Below, one piece after another: positions 52,746-63,192 of a stretch of 64,000 nt of DNA (its first letter is position 1; the number at the start of each line of letters is the position of its first letter). Made by a program: the position numbers and the translations under genes. The DNA is taken from contig WARS01000043.1 in the NCBI GenBank assembly GCA_008933995.1, positions 2,408,001 to 2,472,000 of the forward strand, given 5' to 3'. The stretch is from Datnioides undecimradiatus. Taxonomy: Eukaryota; Chordata; Actinopteri; Lobotiformes; Datnioididae. The notes under the pieces are model-generated. The model saw only the letters and a list, made by a program, of their open reading frames with translations, made no database searches and was not told the origin of the DNA.

Positions 52746-55700
52746 TGTGGTTTCTGTCATTTACTTATTTTGTCTCTATGACATTGTGTCTTGTGTTTGC
52801 CTCATACTGTGAAGCGCTTTGTTCGTTCTAAACAGGCGCCACATCAATAAACATATCCACTTACAGCAGCTCACTGAAAAGCTTGATGAGTACTTATTTT
52901 CGGGGACTGTGCACATTGATCAGCGTCACTGTAAATGCGCCGGCGTTGGCCAAAACGCCCGTCCCTTGGCCAGGTGTGAAGTTAGCCGTTTGAAAACAAC
53001 AATAAAAGTCACAATGTGTAAAATTAGGAAAGAAAGCAGAACATGCAGCGGCTGAACAGGATAAAAAAGCTCCGGGGTGTTGGGCAGAACCGTGCAGAGA
53101 AACAGGGTAAGGTGAGGAGCTAACCGCTAGTTAACCAATCAAATTGATAGAGAAGCTAATGATTAGAAAAGCGGTGTACATACACCCAGGAGGAACAGCT
53201 AGATGCACGTAAAAGTGCAAAGGAGAGCGCTCTGCAAAAGAAGACAGGAGGACACCACACACAAACTCAAAACCACGACACTCAGCCACACATATTTGAT
53301 GCAGCATTTGAAACCACTATATGTTTTCACTGGGTGCAGGCATTGAGTTAATTACACTGCATACGCTTTTTCTCAAAGCTGGAAAGCCACGTTGCAGAGG
53401 GTTATCAGTCGGGTAACCAAAGACACCGATCTTACCAGAGGCAGCCACTTCACGCAGCTGTTGGTGATGAACTGATTGACTCTCGCTGAATGACTACTGC
53501 ATGCTGATGAGGTGCAGAAGCCGGGACGTTTTACTCGTCTGTGCGCAACGTGGGAGCCAGTGCACTGAATTTAAAGAGCATCCTGTTGAATTGGACTGTG
53601 CAAACTCTCTTCACGCATGTGGGGAATCACATTTTGAGCAGAGGAGGACAGGCACAAACTCCAGCCTGCTGGCTTCATTTTAAAGCCCTCCTGTTGTACC
53701 TGACTATCAAATCTTCTGAAACCAGCAGGAACACATACTGTACAGCTGAGTTTATTTACCGTCTTTACTAGCAGCACGTACAAATCCATCTATTTGGCTT
53801 ACAGCTGTCCAACATTTAACCTGCACTAGCTCAATCGGCAAGCTAAAGCAATGGCACGTCTCGAGCAAACAATACCCTGACCTTTCAAAAACAGTTTGAA
53901 GGAGATTGTAGATTTTTAGAAGCGCTACAATACATGATGTGGATGGAGCCGATGCGCGTCCTAGCTCGGCGAGTAATGTATGCATTAAAATGCATGAGTA
54001 ATGGCTTCATGCATCGCTACAGAATTTAGATACAGTATAAATCCCCTCTGAAGGCAGCCGCGCTCAGACGCGCAGGAAACACCTTTATAGGAAGGTACCA
54101 GCAGTCGACCACAGCTGCGATTATGTATTTTCACGGGTCAGTTCGAAAGCAAATAAAGTGCAGCACAACTAAGATAAATGCATTATTAAACAAAAAAAGG
54201 TAGAGGACAGTGAAGACATATGAAGTGTTGGGGTTAAAGAACGCTCATTACGGTTACGGGTGAGGTGAGGAAGGTTAAAACAAGCCGGCAGAGTGGAATA
54301 ATACAAGAAAATAAAAAAGAAAAATGACTTTCGGAAGGTAAATGTGTAAAATGAATTGTTTAAAAGCCCGAACTTCTTTGACAACGGTTTCTAAAGGTTA
54401 AGCTCGCCTCAGTCTTAAGTGCAGGTTTTGTTGTTTTTGTTTTTACTTCCTAGATGCCTCCTGTTAAGGGAGCACAGGTTGAAAATGCATCGCTAAGAGG
54501 GGTCAGAGGTAAAAAGCTTAATGTTAGGAACAGTTAATTGTTCGTGTGTTTGCTTGGTCGGATGACCTTAACGTCACCTGGGCGCTTGAAACGGCGAGGC
54601 TCTGTCTGCAGCCCACGGGTCAGGAACGATTACATTCACAGTTCGGCCGAATTAGCATCTGCTAATTAGTGTGGTGATGATCTTCGGCCTCAGTTATTGC
54701 AGGTAACCAGAACTTCTTAGGGTGAAGCATGTAGTTTCAAACTCAAACCAAACCTCAGTTAAGTTTGGTTAATTTGCAGGTTTTGGTCACTTGCAGTTCA
54801 CGTTGAGGGTTAGACTGGATTACATTTGGCTGAAAGGTGTGTTGGGATCTCAGGATCACATAATGGTTGTCTGCAAAGCATCTCAGTCAGGCTATATTAA
54901 TGTGTAGTTAGCAGCTACTTTACATTTGGATACAATCATTTCAATGATGAAACAGTGCTCATACGTACACTAGACGTGCAAAACAACATCTGACACACAA
55001 ACAAGTTAAAGGTGTGTGTGTGTGGCATTGAGGTTTTTTTCAATTTGCTCGGCGGCACTGACAGCTGCTGAAGCCCAGACATCACAGCCCACATCTAAAA
55101 ATCATCCGCATGTCAAGAAGCTGGCAGACGTGTTTACTGCCGTCACATTTTCAAAACAAAAAGCCAGACTTTCTCGTCACGTGGACAGTAGCTGGACTCT
55201 CATATCCTCTTGATGTGTCATCCAGTCTCACTCGGATGTATCGACACTGTAAAAACCCTGCATTCAAATGCCACCTTCTGCAAAACGATCTGGAAATGCA
55301 CAAGTGATGAAAAACATGGATAGGTTACCAACCCCACTCCACATGCACGTGCAAAGCTTTGCATCCCTGATCCTGGTTATGCTTTTTGCTCAAGAAGCTC
55401 CTCTGCGGCGTCTTTGTAAAGGAGTGAAAGGGGCTTTTAAATGCTCCAAACACCTTGAGCAACGCCTAGTATAGCTAAAAAATGTTGCATGTTGCAGTTT
55501 CACACCCGTTGCTCAATTAGCAATTAGCGTTTTTAAGTGCAACTCACTCAAAAAGTTGACAAAAGTAAAAAGCTAAGCTGCATTCGTCCGATCCAATGCA
55601 CCAAATACACTAGCAGGAAGAATTGTTCAAGTTGTCATGGTAACAAATTTATGAGCACTTGTTTTTAATTTAATTCCCCCACCCGCCCAAATCCTGGTGC

Positions 55701-56053
55701 TGCATTCAAACCAGCAACCTTTTAATCATATCGTCGCATCGCTGAGCTCAGACTCCCACGACAACCCGCCGCTGCTGAAGTCATTATTGTGTCCACTTCA
55801 CGCCACGAGAGGCTGAGCCGCTGACAGACACTCAACCTGGCACAGTTTGCCACGGAGTACTTATGATTTCGTGTTTGTCAGCTGTCAGACACCCGCAGGA
55901 TGTCTCTCCCAGGTCTGAGCCAGACAGCGGGACATAATTATTGTGCGTTCCCCGGTACGTCGCCCAGCTCTCGAGAAGAGACGCGAGCTCGGTCAACTTC
56001 ACCGACTCCCATCAGAGCTCGTTCTCATCTCACACTCTCAAAGAAATGTGCGC

Positions 56054-56078
56054 GTGTGTGTGTGTGTGTGTGTGTGTG
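56054..56078. repeat. (GT)n microsatellite
   Basis: About twelve GT units. Together with the tract at 56191-56228 it explains the Val/Cys-rich and Thr/His-rich open frames on both strands here. Confidence 0.95.
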
Positions 56079-56187
56079 CATGCATGTGTTTCATAGCTTT
56101 TATCCAGGAGATGGGAAAGGGGTGGCATACTACTTTTGTTTGCAACACTGGAAAAAGTGTGTATTTGTTTCCCTCACACTCTCTTTC

Positions 56188-56190
<3 letters not shown>

Positions 56191-56228
<38 letters not shown>
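56191..56228. repeat. (GT)n(AT)n microsatellite
   Basis: Fifteen GT units followed by four AT units. Confidence 0.95.
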
Positions 56229-56229
<1 letters not shown>

Positions 56230-56991
56230 TGAGTGCATGGATGTCAAACTAGACAAACCAAGCATTTATTCCCCATAGCAGAAGTGTGTGTCACATCCAG
56301 GTGAGTGTGACAGATCGGGGGCTTCAGCTACAGTGACAGGGGAGCCGAGGCCATCTTGCTTGTATAATTCATGAGAGCCGGGGATGTCTCGTTGGCACGC
56401 CGCTCCAGCACAGCACAGACAGCACAGCAGCAAAATAATGGGACGCTGTGGCTCACTGCTGTGTCATTAGCATCGCAGCCTTACAGCAGCACCTAGCGCT
56501 CACTGTGTGAAAACTAAATGATGGGGAGAAATGCAGCCACTGTTTTATATGGTTTTATTTTCTCCTGCTCTTTTCTTTATTCTTTTTAAAATAAAACATT
56601 TGTCGCAAAGAGGAACGCGTGTCCTTGGTCTTTGTTTAACTTGTGATTCCCACAGGTTTGAAGAGTGGGACAACACCACATGAATTTTACACTTAAACTT
56701 GAGACGTTGTCACTTTTTCCCCGCTGTGAGACGCAAAAAGTGATTCGCAAATTAGCAAAAACCTTCTGCCTAACACTGCTTATGAGCACCAGGCTATAAA
56801 ATTTAAGTGCACACGTTCAAAAAAGGGGTTTTTAAGCTTGGCGTCTGTGTCCTGGGTGGGTTGTTTGAAGTTGACACACGCCTTTTTAAAAATGCAGAAT
56901 CATAAAACCATGAATCTACCACTCTCTGATTTGAAATATCTTAAAAGCTACTTCATAAAAAGTGTTTTTAAATCCTTCTTCGGGCGGCAAA

Positions 56992-57270
56992 GTTTTGCAT
57001 GTTCTCTCTCTGCCCGTGTGGGTTCCCTCTGGGTACCCCGGCTTCCTCCCAACACCCAAAAACATGCATGATGGGTGAACTGGGAACCCTAAATTGACCA
57101 CAGGAGCGAATGTGAGCGCAAATGAGTTTGTCAGACTATATGTGTCGGTCCAGCAACAGACAGACGGCCTGATGGATGTACCCCGCCTCCCGCCCAATGA
57201 CTGCTGGGATAGACTCCAGCACCCCTGAAACCGTGAAAGGGATAAGCGGTTACAGGAAACGGATGGATGG
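56992..57270 (+). repeat. abundant teleost retroelement tail with ATGG end
   Basis: In order it contains 'ttgcatgttctct', 'ggcttcctcccaacacccaa', 'aacatgcatg', 'ccctaaattgacca', 'taccccgcctcccgcccaat', 'gggatagactccagcacccc' and 'gggataagcggttacaggaa', ending in ATGGATGG. This is a well-known dispersed fish repeat by its wording. The short ATGG tandem tail suggests a non-LTR retroelement end. A shorter reverse copy lies at 2361-2422. Confidence 0.8.
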
Positions 57271-57774
57271 AAAACCTTCTGCACTCCTCCACACTTGTTC
57301 AATTAAGTGCCAAGCTGTATATGAACTGTTACTACGCAGAGGAAACAGAGCAAACTGCCTTTTGTAATCAGTTAAAAATAGGATTAACAGAATTTATTAT
57401 GAGAGACAATGTGAATATTGCAACCAGCTGGAGGTTTTGCATACTGTATATACTGTGGGAGCTGTTCCTTTAATATCCCTGCACAGCAGATCCTTCAGGG
57501 CAATGTCGCAAATCAATAAGCAGGGTTATTTTATGGCATTACTGAGTGTTGCATAAATGTGAAGTAGCTCTATTTAAAACCGTCCTAATCAATAGTTTTT
57601 TAAATAAACAAAGGATCAAATGACTATGCGTGATGTGGAAGGTGAACTTGCAGAGAGTCATCGCTGTACTATGGAGTTCCACTCAGCTGTGTGAGGTGTT
57701 TTAGTGTCTCTTACATCCTTTTGGGTAGACAAGTGCAACTAAACTTGCTCTACTTGCCCTGCCCTGCACCAAAC

Positions 57775-57925
57775 TGCAGGCTGACACAGATTGCCACCAG
57801 CTGGTGAGCACAGAGCAGCATTTAGCAGCTAGACCCAGAAATTTCTCTTAGGAGTTGGTGGAGACCAAACCAGAGCTTAAAGGAAAGTAAAAACGGAACT
57901 CATTAGATTGCATTAACCATAAAAC
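57775..57925 (+). repeat. dispersed repeat, 'gcatttagcagct' family, copy 3
   Basis: It contains 'gagcagcatttagcagct', 'cagaaatttctcttaggagt' and 'tggtggagaccaaaccagag'. It is more diverged from copy 1 than copy 2 is, but keeps the order of segments. Confidence 0.65.
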
Positions 57926-58139
57926 TCATAAACACTCATTTGTCCATCTCAAAGTGGCCTAAATCAAGCAGGTTTCTCTGCAAATGTATACAGCATACAG
58001 CAATATTAAAATATAAAATAACATATTATAACTAAGGATTTTATTCATATCATATACCGCACCCAACATTTGCTCTGTGCATACTCTGATATAGTGCTTT
58101 CACATGAGCTCTTCAGTAATGATACCCTCAATATATGAT

Positions 58140-58268
58140 ATATAATAAGTACTTTTACTGTTAATGCTTTAAGTCCATTATCAAATTTAAATCAGGACCT
58201 TTACTTGTAAATCAGTGCTATGCTGTGCCGTGGCAGCAGTTTCTCTAAGTACAAGATCTAAGTACATC
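58140..58268 (+). repeat. fragment of 'agtacttttact' repeat, 3' part
   Basis: It contains 'agtacttttactgttaatgc', 'caggacctttacttgtaaat' and 'agtacaagatctaagtacat', the usual end of this family. It lies about 300 bp upstream of the qdpr promoter. Confidence 0.6.
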
Positions 58269-58304
58269 CTCTCAGAAATATCACTAATCGAATCAAATAT
58301 GACA

Positions 58305-58307
<3 letters not shown>

Positions 58308-58341
<34 letters not shown>
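58308..58341. repeat. (TTA)n microsatellite
   Basis: About eleven TTA/ATT trinucleotides in a row. Confidence 0.95.
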
Positions 58342-58342
<1 letters not shown>

Positions 58343-58559
58343 AAAAGGGTTACGTTTTGGTTGAGGACTGGGAATACTGAAGTGAAATGTGTTTGGAGCA
58401 GTGAAGTGAAATGGACTAATTCATAATTCACTTCTGTATACCTAATTATGTTGTGGATGCAAGTGTGCAGCACGAATTGAAACGTGCTGGGACACACAGA
58501 TGAAACAAACTATTCGTGTATTCAGATTATTTAACTGTCATAATGAGGATAGCGACGGT

Positions 58560-58728
58560 TTCACCTTCCAATCGTGTCGTTTCCGACCGTCTTTGAAAGC
58601 AGCATTCGTTCCGCCAACTTGTTGCACGGGCGGAGAAACGCCCCCTCCTCCCCTCCGCTCTGTCCCCGTATTTTAGCCGGAGCTCGGCCGCGGTTCAGCC
58701 ACTGCTCGCTGCTAATCACAGCATAAAC
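58560..58728 (+). promoter_or_regulatory. qdpr: qdpr promoter and 5'UTR
   Basis: A CpG-rich block directly before the qdpr start codon. It has a GC box (GGGCGG, 58628-58633), a CACCC/Sp-type pyrimidine tract (acgccccctcctcccctcc) and a TATTTTA word at 58669-58675, 54 bp before the ATG. That places a likely start site near 58700 and gives a short 5'UTR. The start site is inferred. Confidence 0.6.
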
Positions 58729-58812
58729 ATGGCTGCTAACCGGGTGATCGTGTACGGCGGAAAAGGCGCTCTGGGCTCAAAGTGTGTCCAGCATTTCAAA
58801 TCTAAAGGATGG
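58729..58812 (+). CDS. qdpr: quinoid dihydropteridine reductase, exon 1
   Basis: QDPR is a cytosolic short-chain dehydrogenase/reductase that uses NADH to reduce quinonoid dihydrobiopterin back to tetrahydrobiopterin, the cofactor of phenylalanine, tyrosine and tryptophan hydroxylases. Exon 1 encodes 28 residues: MAANRVIVYGGKGALGSKCV..HFKSKGW. The VYGGKGALG segment is the glycine-rich NAD(H) loop of the Rossmann fold. It aligns with human VYGGRGALGSRCVQ, although the human protein has a longer Ala-rich start. The ATG has a good context (aacATGG) and is the only one ahead of the fold. The donor GTGAGT follows at 58813 and the exon ends in phase 0. Teleosts carry more than one qdpr copy; I cannot tell which this is. 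Confidence 0.95.
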
Positions 58813-58919
58813 GTGAGTTCAACACTTTCATCCCTGAGCGCTCGGATGCTAACGCCGTGTTTGGCTAACTGAGCAGCTAGCTAACGGTCTCTCCTTTTCT
58901 ATCTTTATGGCATTAACAG

Positions 58920-59012
58920 TGGGTGGCTAGCATCGACATGGCTGCAAACGAGGAGGCAAACGAGAACGTGATCGTGAAGTTGAGTGAATCTTTCACCGAG
59001 CAGGCAGGACAG
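58920..59012 (+). CDS. qdpr: quinoid dihydropteridine reductase, exon 2
   Basis: 31 codons, residues 29-59, phase 0 at both ends, with acceptor ...ttaacag and donor GTGAGC. It encodes [16 protein letters not shown], then [15 protein letters not shown]. The Asp of VASID (residue 34) is the acidic residue at the end of the second beta strand that binds the adenine ribose and makes the enzyme prefer NADH over NADPH. The segment matches human WVASVD..ENEEAS..IIVKM.DSFTEQADQ. The intron before it is only 107 bp. Confidence 0.95.
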
Positions 59013-59847
59013 GTGAGCTCCCCATGACATTATGATCCACATGTTTGGTGTTTCTGCCTCAGTCAGTGTCAAAACCGAAGAGCTAACAGACCCCCAAAAG
59101 CCGCGAGGACATGCAGCTGAAGGCTAGCTTGCATTTTGAATCTAAAAGTGCATTAATGTGACTTGTAAGTTGTTGTTTTGCCTTATTCGCTTTGGCTTAG
59201 CTAAATAAAACAGGTATGCTAATGCTGCGTTCATGACGCATCGGAAAAGATGGGGGAAAAAGAAAAGCTTAAAGCAAACCGAGCATTTAAGTGACTTAAT
59301 TTTTATTTTTTCGCTGCGACAGCGCTGTTTTGGATGCTTTGTATTTATTAGGATACATTGGTGTATTCAAATTTTAAATTCAACAATGATGCAGTTTTCT
59401 TTTTTTATCCACCTGTTTTATGTTTTATGCTGTTTATCCAGTAAACGGTGGCTAAGAGGTGGGAAAGGCCACCCTGAGACAAGTTACAATGTAAAATGCA
59501 TTAGTTCACGCACTTATTACGTCTTTATTGCATCAATGATCATTAATGTTATGAAAGATTCGTCCTTATTCTTATTTATTCAAATTACATGGGTGTGTTT
59601 AAATGTCGTGGGGCATATTTGCATTTTTCTTTTTTGCATTAGGAATTAAAAAGCTTTTCGTCACTACGGTGCTGGAGTGGATGGTTTCTCCAAATATCCT
59701 GTTTGTGTTTAACTTGAATGCACTTGTATTTACATGTTCAGCTGGTGTGCGTGTATGTGTGAGCTGACGGGCGGTCGGCGTTTCAATGCCGTCCGCTCCG
59801 TGGCTTCCTGGGAAGGCGTTAATATGTTGATCTCTCATTTTGTGCAG
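59013..59847 (+). other. qdpr: qdpr intron 2
   Basis: 835 bp, bounded by GTGAGC and ...tttgtgcag. It is AT-rich, with no recognised repeat or regulatory element. The 138-codon open frame at 59233-59649 is intronic and looks non-coding. Confidence 0.85.
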
Positions 59848-59944
59848 GTGACGGCGGATGTGGCGCAGTTGCTAGGGGAAGACAAAGTGGATGCCATCTT
59901 GTGCGTGGCAGGAGGATGGGCGGGAGGAAGCTGTAGCTCCAAAG
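59848..59944 (+). CDS. qdpr: quinoid dihydropteridine reductase, exon 3
   Basis: 97 nt, residues 60-91 plus the first base of residue 92. It encodes [20 protein letters not shown] and then [12 protein letters not shown]. The [13 protein letters not shown] block is a QDPR signature, near identical to human, and forms part of the cofactor pocket (the counterpart of the SDR NNAG motif). The acceptor is ...tttgtgcag. The donor is g|GTCGGA, weak at positions +3 and +4, but it is the only choice that keeps the frame into exon 4 and gives Asp at the junction. Confidence 0.94.
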
Positions 59945-60108
59945 GTCGGAGTTAAACCTCTTGTTTGCTGTAACATTAACAATCAGCCATTTATTTCCTG
60001 CAGCCGGCTGCATGATTGAATTTAAATACACATGAATAAATTAGAGTATCCCAGTTAATTAAAAGGAGACCTTGCTTTGTTCTGATTTATTTTATACTTC
60101 TTTGTTAG

Positions 60109-60249
60109 ATTTATACAAAAACGCAGATCTGATGTGGAAACAGAGTGTGTGGACCTCCACTATCTCCGGCCGCCTCGCCGCCTTGCACCTCAAACCAGGC
60201 GGACTGTTGACTTTGGCTGGGGCCAAAGCAGCCCTGTCAGGCACGGGAG
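60109..60249 (+). CDS. qdpr: quinoid dihydropteridine reductase, exon 4
   Basis: 141 nt, completing residue 92 and encoding residues 93-138 plus one base of 139. It reads (D)[20 protein letters not shown], then [39 protein letters not shown] and [16 protein letters not shown] match human QDPR almost residue for residue; the [10 protein letters not shown] strand-loop lies beside the pterin site. Acceptor ...tttgttag, strong donor GTAAGG. The preceding intron is 164 bp. Confidence 0.95.
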
Positions 60250-61199
60250 GTAAGGCACACATTCGTGTTTACCGTTCTCATCACGATGACCTGGTTTGGC
60301 CGCGTGTCACGTCAGATGTAACTGAGACTTCATTGTGCAGATGTCTTTGTTGTCCAACCCGCCAATTCAAATAATGGAGGTAATAAGAGGCGCCGCGGGG
60401 GCGAAGACGAGGGAAATTGACACACTGATCAGAGACGCGGGGGATCTCGCACAGCTCACAGCGGTGGGAGGAAAAGGTGTCAATAAAATGGATCCAGGAC
60501 ACGAAAGAGAACCAGAAAGAAAAGACGGTATAGCTGATGAGCCCCGTGGACGCGGCGAACAAGTCGGCGGTTTGACTCCCACAGCGGCCCGTTAGTCCCT
60601 CAGCAGCCCTGTGCTGTTGGTGTCCCCGGGCAAACCTGACTCACCCGTGACCCGCTCGCTCATTTTGACCTAGTCGATAAAAGACCGGGCGAGTAGTTAA
60701 AGTTTAACCGATGAGGTTCATTAAAGCAGCCTCGGGGTTACGCAAGGCAGTAAACAAAAGGCAACAAATTAATAACGATGGGCAGGTTTATCATGAAGGA
60801 AACTGTGGTTAATCAATGGACAAAAAACAATGCACCTTAAAAATAAATAATTCATTTCTACATTTGTTTGCTGGATAACAGACTTTACCGAGTACAAGCC
60901 ACACAGACGCCTCAGCTGATTTGCTGTTGCACTTTAACATATTTACACCAGAGATGTACAAAGTGCACGTGGGCGGTTTACGTCACCGATATCTGTGGAA
61001 ATAACGTGGTCATACCGAATTACTGCTCAGCTCCAGATGCGAGTAAACCTGCACTAGGAGCTTTATCTCACAGTCTGGATGCCGGTTTAATTCCAGCTGT
61101 AGTTAACTGTTGTTAATGTGGCACCAGCCTGGCCTCGCGTCACCCTCTGCGCCACCCGGGGAGGCTTTGGCACGCTGCCATGTGATGTCCGGCCTCGCT

Positions 61200-61360
61200 T
61201 GTATCCAAGCCGACCACGTGATGGGCCGAGATCCAACTCGACAATATAAAGCCCTGGCTCAGCAGCCCGCACAAAGCCCACAACCTCATTGGCCGCTGGC
61301 TTAGGAGGAGCATGACTCAGCAGTTCTGGCTCCATATCAGCACACTATCCACGTGGAGGA
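61200..61360 (+). promoter_or_regulatory. E-box/TATA/ARE-like motif cluster in qdpr intron 4
   Basis: Within 160 bp lie two CACGTG E-boxes (61215-61220, 61350-61355), a TATAAA (61245-61250), an inverted CCAAT box (ATTGG, 61288-61292) and TGACTCAGCA (61313-61322), which fits both AP-1 and the MAF/NRF2 antioxidant-response consensus. The cluster could be an intronic enhancer or an internal promoter. The motifs are seen; the function is inferred. Confidence 0.3.
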
Positions 61361-63021
61361 AGTTTGTTAACTGCGCTGATGCAGCTTGGAGTGGCTCTCT
61401 TTCTAAATGGGCTTCTGTTTATGTAGGAACCTGCTGCTCTGCAGAGCTGACGGCGCTATCGACGCAAAGTAACTGTAAAAACGGATCCTCTGGTTTTCCA
61501 AAAACCCAAAATCTGCAATATCAAGAACCGAATGTGAAGAAGTACAACTGTTAGCGGAGGTGCTCAGGTTCATCCTTTCATCTGTGTGCTCTAGTCAGAG
61601 TTAGTTTAATGTTATTCAGATCGTCTGTGCAGAGGAAACGAGGGAACCCAGATTAGGATAACTGAATCGCATTGACTGTGCATGTTGTTCTAAATGAAGG
61701 CTCTATGAGTAAAAACTCATTTTACATTTTGGAAACATTAGTAGATGCTTGCATGCTGGACGCATATCAATGTGTAAAGTTGATAATGCGAGATGGATTT
61801 GGGAGTTACTGAACATTGTGGCCAGTGAACGTAACCACGTGTTATGTCCTGAATCAGTATAGCGTCCATCAGAATAGTAGATTACCTTTTAGTTGCACCT
61901 AAAAACAAAGTGTTGTCAAACCATGTGAACGGCCTTTAAATAATCCCAAACTTTTGATTTGGGATTTAAGACCCCAGAGGGAGTCGGTGCCGGGGTCTTC
62001 TGTGTTTCATGTGACTCGTATTTTTTTCTTCCTTTCCCATAATCCCCAATCTGATTATCCTCCAAGATATGCAAAAGATAGCTTTCAGCGTTTGGATGCA
62101 CAGCAAAGCGTGTTTCTTATGCTCCACCGTGCCTTTACTGATTAAAACATGAAGTTTAGTTCCTCGGTTAGTTACTTAAATAAACTTGCTTGTTTCTGGG
62201 ATCGAGTAGCGTCCGGATTATAAGGCGCATTGCTTCAGCCAATCAGGACCAGCCGAGACCTGTTTCTCAAAGTGGGGATGAACTTTAATTGATAACCTTA
62301 ATTAGTCTGAGCCTCCCCTCCTCGCGTCTACATGCCGGACTTGAGCTGCGGCCCCTAAGACGTTCACAGCGACTCCAGATTGGGTTTCAAGCACAAATTC
62401 GATAATTAGCAAAACTGGCCTGGGAGGGGCCGACCATGTGACCTGTCAGGTATGCAGTGTGTGTGTGTGTGTTTGAAGCTGCGAATCCAAGCAGTGTTGA
62501 CTTCACTGTCCTTGGACTGTTGCATCTCTAACTTCCTTTTGGTCGTTTTCGCTCTTGGAGCAAAAACAAGAGCCCGTGATAAAAGCCATGTCGACACCCC
62601 TTGTTCCTATTGGTCAGCGCTTTGTAAGCCTGTCATAAGATTGGTTTAGTGAGGGTGGGCAGATGCTTAGCATTCTTCAGAAACCCCGTTTGGATGTGTT
62701 TTGGTGGGGGGCTTGGTGCACATAATGTTTCCAGATGCTGCGGCGAGAGAACATTTGCAGGAGTTATCTAAGGCAAACAAGTAGTGAGGGTTGTTTTATG
62801 TGTGCTCGGGAACATTGAATGTGTTTCTGTGCCGTTTCTCCAAAACTCTACACCCCCCACAAACGCATCACTGTGAAGAAATGGGTTGCACTGGACCTGG
62901 TTACTACTTTTGATTTAAAAGTCTCAAACTGTTCCCTCCATATAGGTTCGAGATGTTTTTTTTTTCTTTTCCATTTGACCTCTCTCGGCTAAATCAATGT
63001 CCTGCGCACGCTCCGGGCACG

Positions 63022-63045
63022 GTGTGTGTGTGTGTGTGTGTGTGT
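63022..63045. repeat. (GT)n microsatellite
   Basis: Twelve GT units, ending about 40 bp before the exon 5 acceptor. Confidence 0.95.
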
Positions 63046-63083
63046 AAACTGAAAGAACTGTGCTGTGATTTTTTCCCCCTCAG

Positions 63084-63192
63084 GCATGGTGGGCTACGGC
63101 ATGGCCAAAGCCGCCGTCCACCAGCTGTGTCAGAGCCTCGCGGCCAAAAACAGCGGGATGCCGTCGGGAGCCGCCGCCGTGGCGATACTGCC
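63084..63192 (+). CDS. qdpr: quinoid dihydropteridine reductase, exon 5
   Basis: 109 nt, completing residue 139, encoding residues 140-174 and ending with two bases (CC) of residue 175, a Pro in relatives. It reads (G)[20 protein letters not shown], then [21 protein letters not shown] carries the SDR catalytic Tyr-x3-Lys pair (Tyr143, Lys147 in this numbering). Acceptor ...ccccctcag, donor GTAAGT. The remaining roughly 65-70 residues (human continues VTLDTP.NRK and a C-terminal ELTPAYF end) must lie to the right of this window, so the gene is incomplete here only because of the window edge. Confidence 0.95.

Larger units (their letters stand above)
46606..58559. other. fstl5-qdpr intergenic, right part
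   Basis: I see no credible coding exon. Human CLRN2 is a head-to-head neighbour of QDPR, so I looked for a tetraspan clarin-like reading frame on the minus strand; none is evident among the open frames between 46.6 and 58.5 kb. The stretch contains dispersed repeats at 47.1, 47.4, 52.3, 52.65, 57.0, 57.8 and 58.14 kb, several microsatellites, and unannotated unique DNA. Confidence 0.6.
60250..63083 (+). other. qdpr: qdpr intron 4
   Basis: 2834 bp, from GTAAGG to ...ccccctcag, the longest intron of the gene seen here. It holds a possible regulatory cluster at 61200-61360 (separate entry), a short GT tract near 62456, a GT microsatellite at 63022-63045 just before exon 5, and otherwise unremarkable sequence. 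Open frames inside it are short and have no coding look. Confidence 0.85.

Noticed and set aside
55900-56278. Open frames of about 110 codons on the plus strand and a His/Thr-rich frame on the minus strand
   Set aside because: They run through two long GT microsatellites, which never contain stops; no other coding signal.
46606-58559. A clarin-2 (clrn2) gene expected beside qdpr from human gene order
   Set aside because: No minus-strand frame in this stretch shows a tetraspan clarin pattern. Absence from the ORFs seen is not proof, since small exons could hide, but I cannot support a call.
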